From Bacillota bacterium (GTDB lineage: Bacteria > Bacillota > Sulfobacillia > Sulfobacillales > Sulfobacillaceae): a stretch of 6,915 nt of DNA. The translations under genes were made by a program, and so were the position numbers. The stretch spans positions 1-6,915 of the forward strand of contig JAKADI010000085.1 of assembly GCA_021820675.1 (NCBI GenBank), given 5' to 3'. Shown here piece by piece: positions 1 to 5,427 of this stretch. How positions within the stretch are numbered: position 1 is the stretch's first letter; the number at the start of each line of letters is the position of its first letter. The notes below the pieces were generated by a model. That model did not search any database, was not told the DNA's origin, and saw only the letters and a program-made list of their open reading frames with translations.

Positions 1-1134
1 GGTGACATACCTTTTCAAAGCCTCTTAGCTTCATCACCAAGAACCGGGTGGATCCCTAGGAATGGCGATGATGCCATGATACTACTTTATACTTCTGGTA
101 CCACCGGCCAACCTAAAGGGGTTGTTGTGCCAATTTGGGCATTGGCAGCCTTTGAGGGATATATGCGATTTGGGTTAGATCTTCAGCCCCATGACCAGTT
201 TTGGAATCTGGCTGATCCAGGATGGGCATATGGGCTCTATTATGGCTTAATGGGACCCCTTCTGCTGGGACAAGCAACACGTGCTTACCAAGGATCGTTT
301 GAGCCCCATGCAATTATCGATTTACTAGAGAAATACCGTATTACCAACTTTGCTGCTGCACCTACCGCATTTCGCGCTATCCGCGCCACCGACCCGGCAC
401 CTCGTAAGATGTCGCTACGGATCATATCGAGTGCCGGAGAGCCGTTAAACCCTGAGATCAGTCAGTGGTCCAAGACCGTCTTTGGTCTACCCATCTATGA
501 TCATTATGGACAGACTGAACTCGGCATGGTCATTAACAATCACCACGATCCACGGCTAGATCGCCCGATCAAGGCGGGATCAATGGGAGTCTTTATGCCT
601 GGGTTTCGCGCCGTGGTCGTTGATGATGAGGGGATCGAATTGGGCAGTGGTCAAGAGGGCCACTTAGCCATAGACACTCAATCTTCCCCTCTGTTCTGGT
701 TTTCCGGGTACTATCAGGCTCCGAGCCGCACCCAAGAACGCTTTACTAGAGATGGCCGGTATTATTTGACGGGTGACGAGGCCAGTCACGACGGTGAAGG
801 ATATTTCTATTTTTCGGGGAGATCTGACGACATTATCTTGTCAGCAGGATACCGAATTGGACCTTTTGAAGTTGAAAGTGTGCTTATGAGCCATCCAGCC
901 GTTGCCGAGTGTGCCGTCATTGGGGTTCCTGATGCATTGCGCGGAGAATCGGTTAAAGCCTACATTGTCTTGCGCAATGCCCTCAAAGCTGACGCCCAAT
1001 TAGAGGCTGAACTTAAGGAATGGGTGCGGCAAAGGTTGGCAAAGACGGCTTACCCTAGAGAATTTGCCTTTGTCGCCACCCTCCCCAAGACTCCCAGCGG
1101 CAAAATTCAGCGTTACCGACTTCGCGATGATTAA
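1..1134 (+). CDS. AMP-forming acyl-CoA synthetase, C-terminal part (5' end outside window)
   Basis: Activates a carboxylic acid with ATP to an acyl-adenylate and transfers it to CoA (ANL superfamily, cytoplasmic). The frame is open from base 1, so the ATG at 76 is internal and the gene is 5'-partial: 377 residues are visible and roughly 150 are missing. Visible-residue landmarks: the phosphate-binding motif YTSGTTGQPKG at 30-40, SSAGEPL at 143-149, YGQTE at 169-173, LTGDE at 256-260, the hinge GRSDDIILSAGYR at 273-285, and PKTPSGK near the end, with the catalytic lysine at about 368. The stretch WNLADPGWAYGLYYG resembles short/medium-chain acyl-CoA synthetases (acetyl-CoA synthetase/ACSM branch). 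The acid used cannot be read from sequence. The gene ends normally at TAA, and the next genes are convergent tRNAs, so it is probably the last gene of its transcript. Family is certain; subfamily is moderately sure. Confidence 0.95.
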   Translation, partial: GDIPFQSLLASSPRTGWIPRNGDDAMILLYTSGTTGQPKGVVVPIWALAAFEGYMRFGLDLQPHDQFWNLADPGWAYGLYYGLMGPLLLGQATRAYQGSFEPHAIIDLLEKYRITNFAAAPTAFRAIRATDPAPRKMSLRIISSAGEPLNPEISQWSKTVFGLPIYDHYGQTELGMVINNHHDPRLDRPIKAGSMGVFMPGFRAVVVDDEGIELGSGQEGHLAIDTQSSPLFWFSGYYQAPSRTQERFTRDGRYYLTGDEASHDGEGYFYFSGRSDDIILSAGYRIGPFEVESVLMSHPAVAECAVIGVPDALRGESVKAYIVLRNALKADAQLEAELKEWVRQRLAKTAYPREFAFVATLPKTPSGKIQRYRLRDD

Positions 1135-1135
1135 C

Positions 1136-1171
1136 CAAGCAGGGTGTAGGCCAAATCATCCGCCTTGCTTG
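1136..1171 (+). terminator. inverted repeat after acyl-CoA synthetase stop, possible terminator
   Basis: CAAGCAGGG (1136-1144) can pair with CCTTGCTTG (1163-1171): nine pairs including one G-U, around an 18-nt loop. It starts two bases after the stop codon, which is where a transcription end would be expected. No T-tract follows, so it is at best a weak or factor-assisted terminator. The rest of 1172-1260 shows nothing I can name. Confidence 0.25.
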
Positions 1172-1261
1172 TTCCGTGCGGATTCGCTGCTCCCGGGGGC
1201 GAGACATAAGCCTCTTTCGTCGGGATCGAGAATGTGGTTGGGTTCAAGACCGGGTGACGCG

Positions 1262-1290
1262 CAAAAAATCAAAACCCACAAAGCTTTGTG
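1262..1290 (-). terminator. probable terminator of the tRNA operon
   Basis: Read on the minus strand, CACAA-AGCT-TTGTG (1277-1290) forms a short 5-bp hairpin, followed by GG and a T-rich run with two T-tracts (complement of 1262-1274). It lies about 18 nt past the CCA end of tRNA-Val, the expected place for the end of the tRNA transcript. The stem is short, so termination may be inefficient. Confidence 0.5.
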
Positions 1291-1308
1291 CAATGCGAGT
1301 CTGATAGG

Positions 1309-1383
1309 TGGTGGGCACGACAGGTATCGAACCTGTGACCTCTTGCGTGTGAAGCAAGCGCTCTACCACTGAGCTACGCGCCC
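1309..1383 (-). tRNA. tRNA-Val (anticodon CAC)
   Basis: A complete cloverleaf reads on the minus strand. The acceptor GGGCGCG pairs with CGTGCCC (one G-U). The D arm is GCTC/GAGC, and the anticodon stem CTTGC/GCAAG encloses loop TTCACAC, giving anticodon CAC, which reads GUG valine codons. The T arm is ACAGG-TTCGATA-CCTGT. The discriminator is A, and CCA is encoded in the gene. It is the last gene of the three-tRNA operon. Confidence 0.95.
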
Positions 1384-1438
1384 TTAAGTTAAAGACAACG
1401 GCTATTTATACTACTATGAAACCTTAGCCTCGGTCAAC

Positions 1439-1513
1439 TGGTGGGCCCAGAAGGATTCGAACCTCCGACCAACCGGTTATGAGCCGGCAGCTCTACCACT
1501 GAGCTATGGGCCC
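1439..1513 (-). tRNA. tRNA with CAT anticodon (Ile2 or elongator Met)
   Basis: A complete cloverleaf reads on the minus strand. The acceptor GGGCCCA/TGGGCCC is fully paired. The anticodon stem GCCGG/CCGGT carries loop CTCATAA, giving anticodon CAT. The T arm is GGAGG-TTCGAAT-CCTTC, the discriminator is A, and CCA is encoded. It is not the initiator: position 1 pairs with 72, and the three G-C pairs expected at 29-31 are absent. CAT is shared by elongator Met and by tRNA-Ile2, whose C34 is modified to lysidine by TilS. C4-G69, C5-G68 and C29-G41 are features I associate with Ile2, so I lean slightly that way. Only the CAT anticodon itself is certain. Confidence 0.93.
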
Positions 1514-1520
1514 AAAAAAA

Positions 1521-1596
1521 TGGCTCCCCGAGCAGGACTCGAACCTGCAACCACCCGGTTAACAGCCGGGTGCTCTACCAATTGAGCTATCGAGGA
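1521..1596 (-). tRNA. tRNA-Asn (anticodon GTT)
   Basis: A complete cloverleaf reads on the minus strand. The acceptor TCCTCGA pairs with TCGGGGA (one U-G). The anticodon stem CCCGG/CCGGG encloses loop CTGTTAA, giving anticodon GTT for asparagine. The T arm is GCAGG-TTCGAGT-CCTGC. The discriminator is G, and CCA is encoded. It is the first gene of the operon, just downstream of the promoter at 1612-1640. Confidence 0.96.
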
Positions 1597-1611
1597 ATGC
1601 CGACAACCAAT

Positions 1612-1640
1612 ATACTAACAATTTCGCTGGTGATCGTCAA
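1612..1640 (-). promoter_or_regulatory. sigma-A type promoter of the tRNA operon
   Basis: On the minus strand, a -35 box TTGACG (1635-1640) is separated by exactly 17 nt from a -10 box TAGTAT (1612-1617). Transcription would begin around 1603-1606, less than 10 nt before the mature 5' end of tRNA-Asn, so the precursor leader is very short. No other promoter-like pair was seen for the three tRNAs. Confidence 0.75.
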
Positions 1641-1737
1641 GGTTCAGGGGAGAGAATTTTTTCGACGACTTAGATAGAGCGGTGAGAGTTTGCTTTGAAA
1701 GGGTCGGTAGCTGAGTTGCAAGGTGCAAATATTTTTC

Positions 1738-1865
1738 GGAAAAAGTTATCCGAGACTCCCGGGCCCGGTGAGTGGCTCGCCGACTTCGGGCAAACCCGAT
1801 GCGAGTAAAGCTTACCTATGCGGGTTTCGCCGCAAGGATCCCCGGCGGTGAGATAACTTCTTTCC
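1738..1865 (+). other. unassigned, strongly structured RNA-like element upstream of tdk
   Basis: GGAAAAAGTTATC (1738-1750) pairs with GATAACTT-c-TTTCC (1852-1865): 13 bp with one bulged C (1860), closing about 100 nt. Inside are a 7-bp hairpin CGGTGAG/CTCGCCG (1766-1782, loop TGG), a 5-bp hairpin TCGGG-CAAA-CCCGA (1786-1799), a small GTAA/TTAC hairpin (1805-1815), and CGCCG/CGGCG (1828-1847). AAACCCG (1792-1798) can instead pair with CGGGTTT (1821-1827), so two folds compete. The element ends about 60 nt before the tdk start and could be a leader regulating tdk. Because the stems are symmetrical, the minus strand cannot be excluded. I do not recognise it as a known riboswitch class, T-box, 6S or SRP RNA. 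No promoter for it was found, and 1641-1737 and 1866-1909 show nothing else clear apart from a short TCGAC/GTCGA repeat at 1872-1884. Confidence 0.5.
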
Positions 1866-1923
1866 CTCGCCTCGACTTTGTCGATAGTGTATTGTTAGTG
1901 AAGGCTAATAAGGGGGAATCATC

Positions 1924-2547
1924 GTGGTGTCGGGATCAATAACCGTCATAACTGGCGGGATGTTTTCAGGAAAGTCTCAAGAGCTGGTGCGTCATATCGA
2001 AGAGGCTGTCATTCTGGGCTTTTCCGTCGCCGTGTGCTACCCGCTGATAGCCGACAGAAATAGCCAAAGGGATATTAAGTGGCGGCTGGGCAAGTTCCGT
2101 GAACACGTAGCCCTGTGTCCCCTAGATACGAATGAATTCGCAGAACCTACAACGCGTCAGAATGTGGAGAGAGACGTTATTGCCATTGATGAAGCGCAAT
2201 TTTTTTCACATGATATTATTGACACCGTCAAGATCTGGCGGCATAAAGGGCGGAATGTGTGGATAGCAGGTCTGGATATGGACTATCAGGAGAACCCCTT
2301 TGGTCCGATGGGTCCCTTGATGTGTGTTGCCGATCATGTCGTCAAATTGCATGCGCGGTGCAGTCGGTGCCGAACACATAGCGCGTTCATTTCTTATCGG
2401 CTGAGTGACGGAGATGAACAAGTCGTCATAGGCGAGACGAATTATGCGGCTTTATGCTTGCAGTGCTACGAAGGCCTGATCTCTTCTCACGTCCCAGGGG
2501 GGAATACATATCTCAAGTCTGGAGAAGCGACTGGGACTGATCTGTAA
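1924..2547 (+). CDS. tdk: thymidine kinase (type II)
   Basis: Phosphorylates thymidine to dTMP with ATP in the pyrimidine salvage pathway; cytoplasmic, normally a tetramer. The 207 residues match the usual size of about 200. The P-loop GGMFSGKS is at 11-18, the Walker B/catalytic segment DEAQFF at 89-94 (base Glu90), GLDMDYQENPFGPM at 116-129, and a zinc site of CSRC (146-149) plus CLQC (178-181). The lasso/thymidine-binding segment ETNYAALC (171-178) is present. The start is GTG at 1924 (a second GTG follows at 1927), 7 nt after AAGGGGG at 1910-1916. The segment after the P-loop lysine helix (KWRLGKF, 52-58) departs from the family's usual S-H/R-x-G pattern. It is the first gene of a packed operon; its 3' end overlaps the probable trmK start by 38 nt. 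A structured element lies upstream. Confidence 0.95.
   Translation: MVSGSITVITGGMFSGKSQELVRHIEEAVILGFSVAVCYPLIADRNSQRDIKWRLGKFREHVALCPLDTNEFAEPTTRQNVERDVIAIDEAQFFSHDIIDTVKIWRHKGRNVWIAGLDMDYQENPFGPMGPLMCVADHVVKLHARCSRCRTHSAFISYRLSDGDEQVVIGETNYAALCLQCYEGLISSHVPGGNTYLKSGEATGTDL
2496..2503 (+). promoter_or_regulatory. strong ribosome binding site inside the tdk 3' end
   Basis: AGGGGGGA lies in the last codons of tdk. The only codon of the trmK frame at normal spacing is ATC at 2510, 6 nt after the A at 2503. The next near-cognate codon, CTG at 2519, is about 16 nt from the G-run. The site therefore supports an AUC start for trmK. Confidence 0.55.
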
Positions 2548-3160
2548 ATGGTGCACTCCGTTTTCGGCCATTGCTGATATTGGGGCTGGCCAGGGGCGGT
2601 TAGCGCGAGCTTTGGCCGATGACGGGCACGTGGTTTATGCGACCGAAAAGACGGTTAAAGGATGGCAGGAACTTGTCCAATATACCCGACATTATTCGCA
2701 GATTACCCCGATGCGGGGAGACGGCTTAAAGCCCCTACTCCAATTCAGAATAGCTGTGGATGCGGCGGTGATCGCGGGGATGGGTCCTCGAAGCATTCAA
2801 CAGATATTACAACACGATGAGATGCAGATGATCTCTACATTCATCGTTCAACCGATGCAAGGGTTATTTCTGTTACGGCGATTTTTGCTGCAAAATTCAT
2901 GGAGTATTATGGATGCCGATCTGGTTGAAGAACAGGGGAGACTCTATGGTATGTGGATGATCCGACGAAGCCCACAAACAGGCGTTGATCCGCGGTGGTT
3001 ATGGTTCCCTAAGGAATTCCAGAGTTCAGCCTGGTTTACTCGACTTGTGGCCGAACGCCTGGCTTATTTGCAACGAAATCTGCAATACTGGAATGTTAAC
3101 TCGCCTGAATATTATAATTGGCAGCGCGAACGTGAACACCTCACAGGAGTGACGCGATGA
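2510..3160 (+). CDS. trmK: TrmK-like tRNA (adenine-22-N1)-methyltransferase
   Basis: TrmK (YqfN) uses S-adenosylmethionine to methylate A22 in the D-loop of tRNA. From ATC 2510 the product has 216 residues (Bacillus subtilis TrmK is about 240). EKRLGLICKW (5-14) aligns with the usual N-terminal helix. IADIGAGQGRL (21-31) is the SAM-binding motif I; MRGDGL, VIAGMGPRSIQQIL and VQPMQGLFLLRRFL follow the family order, then VEEQGRLYGMWMIRR. The C-terminal 60 residues are helical and charged, like the family's coiled-coil tail. The family's usual D-H after motif I is G-Q here, and GMGG is GMGP, so it is divergent. The frame is open from 2480, but the first ATG/GTG/TTG is TTG 2612, which would delete motif I. 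Its stop overlaps the next ATG (ATGA), and AGGAG at 3145-3149 serves the next gene. Family sure; start uncertain. Confidence 0.82.
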   Translation: MSSLEKRLGLICKWCTPFSAIADIGAGQGRLARALADDGHVVYATEKTVKGWQELVQYTRHYSQITPMRGDGLKPLLQFRIAVDAAVIAGMGPRSIQQILQHDEMQMISTFIVQPMQGLFLLRRFLLQNSWSIMDADLVEEQGRLYGMWMIRRSPQTGVDPRWLWFPKEFQSSAWFTRLVAERLAYLQRNLQYWNVNSPEYYNWQREREHLTGVTR

Positions 3161-3957
3161 TGATCACGGCTGAGCAGGCACAAGATTACTTTGGTCCTGA
3201 TATCGACAATATACCCCTTAGACCGGGTGACTTTGATGACGTTCAGTTCTGTTTAATTCGAGATCGCGTGTCTCCAAGGACATTGGCCCTTCAGTTATGG
3301 AAGACGGATATACCGGCCCCGTCCCTAGGGCCATTTGGTCGCCTGCGTGCGCTAATGGCGCTCCAGATGGGAAACCCGGTGGGACCCATGGCTTTTATCG
3401 AGCCGTATTACAAATTAATCACGTTTGTGCCCCCGAGCCATTTAAAGCGGGTTCGTGAATCCTTATGGGAGGCCGGAGCGGGGCAAATTGGCCGCTATTC
3501 GCGCTGTAGTTATGTTTCCTCAGGCACCGGAACTTTTTGGCCAGAAGATGGAACGCAGCCATTTTTGGGACAGATTGGGAACTTAAATCAGGAGTCCGAA
3601 AGGCGACTGGAAGTTGTTGTTCCTAAGTGGTATCAAAGACGCGTGGAACAAGCGCTATTAAGAGCGCATCCCTACGAGGAAGTAGCCTTTGATTGGATAG
3701 CCTTGAGAAATCGGTTAGAAATCGCTAGCGCCTACTGTGACAGTCAGGGGGAATGGTGGTTTATTGAGGACAATGCTGATTTGATGCAGGCGCTCTTAGA
3801 TCATCGTCCGGCGAAAGTTCACTGCGAAAAACTGACCTGGTCCTCGCGCTTGATCTTAGCGGAAGCGAAAATTCCAGTGGACATGAAGCAACCCGGTGAG
3901 TTATTATACCCCGGATTGCACAAACTGTGGGGAGACAAGAAAAAGCCGTGGGAATGA
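3157..3957 (+). CDS. degenerate Nif3/YqfO-like protein retaining the CutA-like insertion domain
   Basis: Residues 85-182 match the domain inserted in the middle of YqfO-type Nif3 proteins: YYKLITFVP, EAGAGQIGRYSRCSY, GTGTFWPEDGTQPFLGQIG, and AHPYEEVAFDW. Normal YqfO proteins have about 370 residues and bind two metal ions through His and acidic residues in the flanking halves (a HHP motif before the insertion, and GH plus a downstream E near the C-terminus). This one has 266 residues and no HHP motif. The C-terminal AKIPVDMKQPGELLYPGLHKLW resembles the Nif3 end but lacks the His. Enzyme activity ('GTP cyclohydrolase type 2') should not be assumed; a regulatory or structural role is as likely. 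The trmK-yqfO order is common in Firmicutes. The start ATG at 3157 (or the adjoining ATG at 3160) follows AGGAG by 7 nt and overlaps the trmK stop. The frame is intact, so this is reduction and not a fresh pseudogene. Confidence 0.8.
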   Translation: MMITAEQAQDYFGPDIDNIPLRPGDFDDVQFCLIRDRVSPRTLALQLWKTDIPAPSLGPFGRLRALMALQMGNPVGPMAFIEPYYKLITFVPPSHLKRVRESLWEAGAGQIGRYSRCSYVSSGTGTFWPEDGTQPFLGQIGNLNQESERRLEVVVPKWYQRRVEQALLRAHPYEEVAFDWIALRNRLEIASAYCDSQGEWWFIEDNADLMQALLDHRPAKVHCEKLTWSSRLILAEAKIPVDMKQPGELLYPGLHKLWGDKKKPWE

Positions 3958-4400
3958 CTTATCAAGTGTATACCGACGGGGCGTGCGCGAATAACCAGGC
4001 TCCGGGGGGACAACCCGGTGGATGGGCGTGTGTTTTTGTGGAAGGGCCGTCTTACTCGGGAGCTCACCAGGCAACGACCAATAACCGCATGGAAATGACG
4101 GCGGTGATTGAGGCATTGCAACACACCCCCAATGGCGCCCACGTGACGGTTTTTAGTGATTCCGCGTATGTGATTAATGCGTTTCAACAAAATTGGTTTG
4201 CAGGTTGGGAAAAACGCGGATGGAAAAACGCCAAAGGACAACCTGTGGAGAATCAAGATTTATGGCATCAGATTTTAAACCTGGTTCAGGGTCGCCATGT
4301 GACCTGGATGAAAGTCAAAGGTCATAGCGGCAATCAGTATAATGAGATGGCCGACCGCTTGGCGGTAAAGGCGATGGAGGAACTGCGCGGTAAATTGTGA
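3954..4400 (+). CDS. rnhA: ribonuclease HI
   Basis: Cuts the RNA strand of RNA-DNA hybrids, removing primers and R-loops; needs Mg2+; cytoplasmic. The 148 residues are the standard length. The four catalytic acids are all present and near Escherichia coli positions: D8 (VYTDGAC), E47 (NNRMEMTA), D69 (VFSDSAYV), D134 (NEMADRLA), with loop H124 in VKGHSGN. The basic handle WFAGWEKRGWKNAKGQPVENQDLW-like segment (81-104) is complete. I chose ATG 3954 because it overlaps the previous stop (ATGA), implying translational coupling. In-frame GTG 3948 or 3927 would add 2 or 9 residues inside the upstream gene, and GGGGAGA at 3929-3935 is somewhat far from ATG. It is the last gene of the tdk operon; no terminator is visible before the rnpB promoter. 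Confidence 0.96.
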   Translation: MTYQVYTDGACANNQAPGGQPGGWACVFVEGPSYSGAHQATTNNRMEMTAVIEALQHTPNGAHVTVFSDSAYVINAFQQNWFAGWEKRGWKNAKGQPVENQDLWHQILNLVQGRHVTWMKVKGHSGNQYNEMADRLAVKAMEELRGKL

Positions 4401-4422
4401 CAGGCGAGCCATAAATCATTGG

Positions 4423-4451
4423 TTGACGAAACGGCGCTTTGGGGTGATAAT
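4423..4451 (+). promoter_or_regulatory. sigma-A type promoter of rnpB
   Basis: TTGACG (4423-4428), a 17-nt spacer, and GATAAT (4446-4451) give a near-consensus promoter. The predicted start at about 4457-4459 is only a few bases before the P1 helix of RNase P RNA. It begins just 22 nt after the rnhA stop. Confidence 0.85.
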
Positions 4452-4458
4452 AAACATT

Positions 4459-4816
4459 CAAAGTGCGAGCTAACAAGATGACCGCGGATGTAAAACCGAA
4501 AGGTTACATCTGAGGAAAGTCCGAGCTGCGTAGAGCAGGGTGCTGGATAACGTCCAGTGGGGGAAACCCTAAGGAAAGTGCCACAGAAAACAAACCACCG
4601 AGCGTGAGCTTGGCAAGGATGAAACGGTGCGGTAAGAGCGCACCAGAAACCAGGTGACTGGTTTGCTTGGTAAACCCCACCCGCAGCAAGACCGAATAGG
4701 GACGGGATGAGGCTGCTCGCTAACTGTCCGGGTAGGTCGCTGGAGGCGCCAGGTAACTGACGTCCAAGATAAATGGTCATCCTCGACAGAACTCGGCTTA
4801 TGCGTTAACTCGCATC
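4459..4816 (+). ncRNA. rnpB: RNase P RNA (bacterial A type)
   Basis: Catalytic RNA that removes 5' leaders from tRNA precursors together with the RnpA protein. The conserved blocks are in order: GAGGAAAGTCC (4512-4522), ACAGAAAACAAACC (4583-4596), GGTAAGAGCGCACC (4631-4644), GGTAAACCCCACC (4669-4681), AGCAAGACCGAATAGG (4685-4700), and the 3' block GACAGAACTCGGCTTAT (4785-4801). Helix P1 is GCGAGCTAAC (4465-4474) with GTTAACTCGC (4804-4813), one mismatch, extended by T4464-A4814. The GGTAAGAGCGCACC block and overall order follow the A type (as in E. coli), not the B type of Bacillus. Ends are placed from the promoter, P1 and the following terminator, so they are approximate by a few bases. Confidence 0.96.
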
Positions 4817-4817
4817 A

Positions 4818-4844
4818 CACCTACCGTTAGGTAGGTGTTTTTTT
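4818..4844 (+). terminator. intrinsic terminator of rnpB
   Basis: CACCTACC-GTTA-GGTAGGTG (4818-4837) is a perfect 8-bp stem with a 4-nt loop, extended by A4817-T4838. Seven T residues follow (4838-4844). It begins directly after the P1 helix of RNase P RNA, a textbook arrangement. Confidence 0.93.
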
Positions 4845-4873
4845 GTTGAATACGGACTGTGTTTTTCGATTGC

Positions 4874-4890
4874 ACGATACCAGTTATCGT
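4874..4890. repeat. inverted repeat upstream of the VOC gene
   Basis: ACGATA (4874-4879), a 5-nt spacer CCAGT, and TATCGT (4885-4890) form a perfect 6-bp inverted repeat; GCAC and GTGC lie at its outer edges. It sits about 40 nt before the chosen VOC start, in the short gap after the rnpB terminator, and could be an operator. No convincing -35/-10 pair was found around it. Chance is a real alternative. Confidence 0.3.
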
Positions 4891-4930
4891 TGTGCGCCGC
4901 ATGAACTCCCGTCGACAGGATGTGGCTACG

Positions 4931-5317
4931 ATGATTTACGGATATGGATGGTATGGAATTTTTACAGACAATGCCCTATCGGCGCGAAATTTTGTGCAGG
5001 AAGCTCTAGGCGGCAAACTCATTCACGAGACCCGCGATTTCTGGGTGTTTGATCTCCCCAGCGGGGATCGAATTGAGGTGTTCGGGCCTGAGGGGCCGCG
5101 CCCCGACTACCTGAAGAATTTTGACGGTACGGTGTTGGGATTCTTGGTATCTGATATGGATCTTGCCAAACGTCAAGTCCAGGACCAGGGATGTGTGCTG
5201 CTCGGTGAAACTGAAGGGAATAGCACCTACCAGTGGCAGCACTTCCGCGCACCGGACGGACGCATTTTCGAACTCACTTACCATCCCAAACGACTCATGC
5301 CGCAATCCTCAAGGTGA
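4931..5317 (+). CDS. VOC (glyoxalase/bleomycin-resistance fold) family protein
   Basis: A 128-residue single VOC-type protein with the paired beta-alpha-beta-beta-beta units of the fold: YGWYGIFTDNALSARNFVQEALG (the first strand and helix) and the closing FRAPDGRIFEL (105-115), a variant of the family's F-R-D-P-D-G-N-x-x-E-L signature. H104, E49 and E114 are possible metal ligands, but the usual N-terminal His is a Tyr/Trp region here, so catalysis cannot be assigned. Substrate is unknown; small VOC proteins include isomerases, dioxygenases, thiol transferases and resistance proteins. ATG 4931 has AGGA at 4917-4920, 10 nt away. ATG 4901 (10 residues earlier) has no ribosome binding site, and extensions back to 4859 run into the rnpB terminator region. 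No clear promoter or terminator was seen. Confidence 0.85.
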   Translation: MIYGYGWYGIFTDNALSARNFVQEALGGKLIHETRDFWVFDLPSGDRIEVFGPEGPRPDYLKNFDGTVLGFLVSDMDLAKRQVQDQGCVLLGETEGNSTYQWQHFRAPDGRIFELTYHPKRLMPQSSR

Positions 5318-5322
5318 ATCAT

Positions 5323-5388
5323 CCGTAAGTTCACTCGGCGGACCATGGCGTATACTTTACGGTGCTAGCCTTTGTTACATACTGTATG
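5323..5388. promoter_or_regulatory. repeat-rich gap upstream of DUF190, possible promoter/operator
   Basis: CCGTAA (5323-5328) and TTACGG (5357-5362) form an inverted repeat 40 nt across. CATAC-T-GTATG (5378-5388) is a separate small palindrome. A -10-like TATACT (5351-5356) has TTCACT at 5330-5335, but the 15-nt spacer is short. These suggest a regulated promoter for the DUF190 gene without proving it. Confidence 0.3.
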
Positions 5389-5427
5389 ATGGTGTTAAAC
5401 ATCACATTCATTAGGGAGACGAGCCAG

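Noticed and set aside
76..1134. Acyl-CoA synthetase as a complete gene starting at ATG 76
   Set aside because: The frame is open to base 1, and family members have about 150 residues before the TSGTTG motif.
1064..1372. Open frame of 102 codons running from the acyl-CoA synthetase into tRNA-Val
   Set aside because: It overlaps a real gene in another frame and a tRNA on the other strand, has no ribosome binding site and no recognisable protein.
1738..1865. Known riboswitch identity (c-di-GMP-I, c-di-AMP/ydaO, SAM, lysine, T-box) for the tdk leader
   Set aside because: GGGCAAACC recalls the c-di-GMP-I core, but the second conserved block (CGCAAAGC) and the required hairpin between them are missing. 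The other classes lack their signature blocks.
2612..3160. trmK starting at TTG 2612
   Set aside because: It would remove the SAM-binding motif IADIGAGQG encoded just upstream in the same frame, and no ribosome binding site precedes it.
1247..3231. ACCGGGTGAC occurring twice (1247-1256 and 3222-3231)
   Set aside because: Only two copies, one inside a coding region, with no shared context; probably chance.
3819..4256. 145-codon minus-strand frame opposite nif3-like/rnhA
   Set aside because: It lies antisense to two well-supported genes, with no recognisable protein; a shadow frame.
4334..4780. 148-codon minus-strand frame over rnpB
   Set aside because: It covers RNase P RNA and the end of rnhA; no protein family features.
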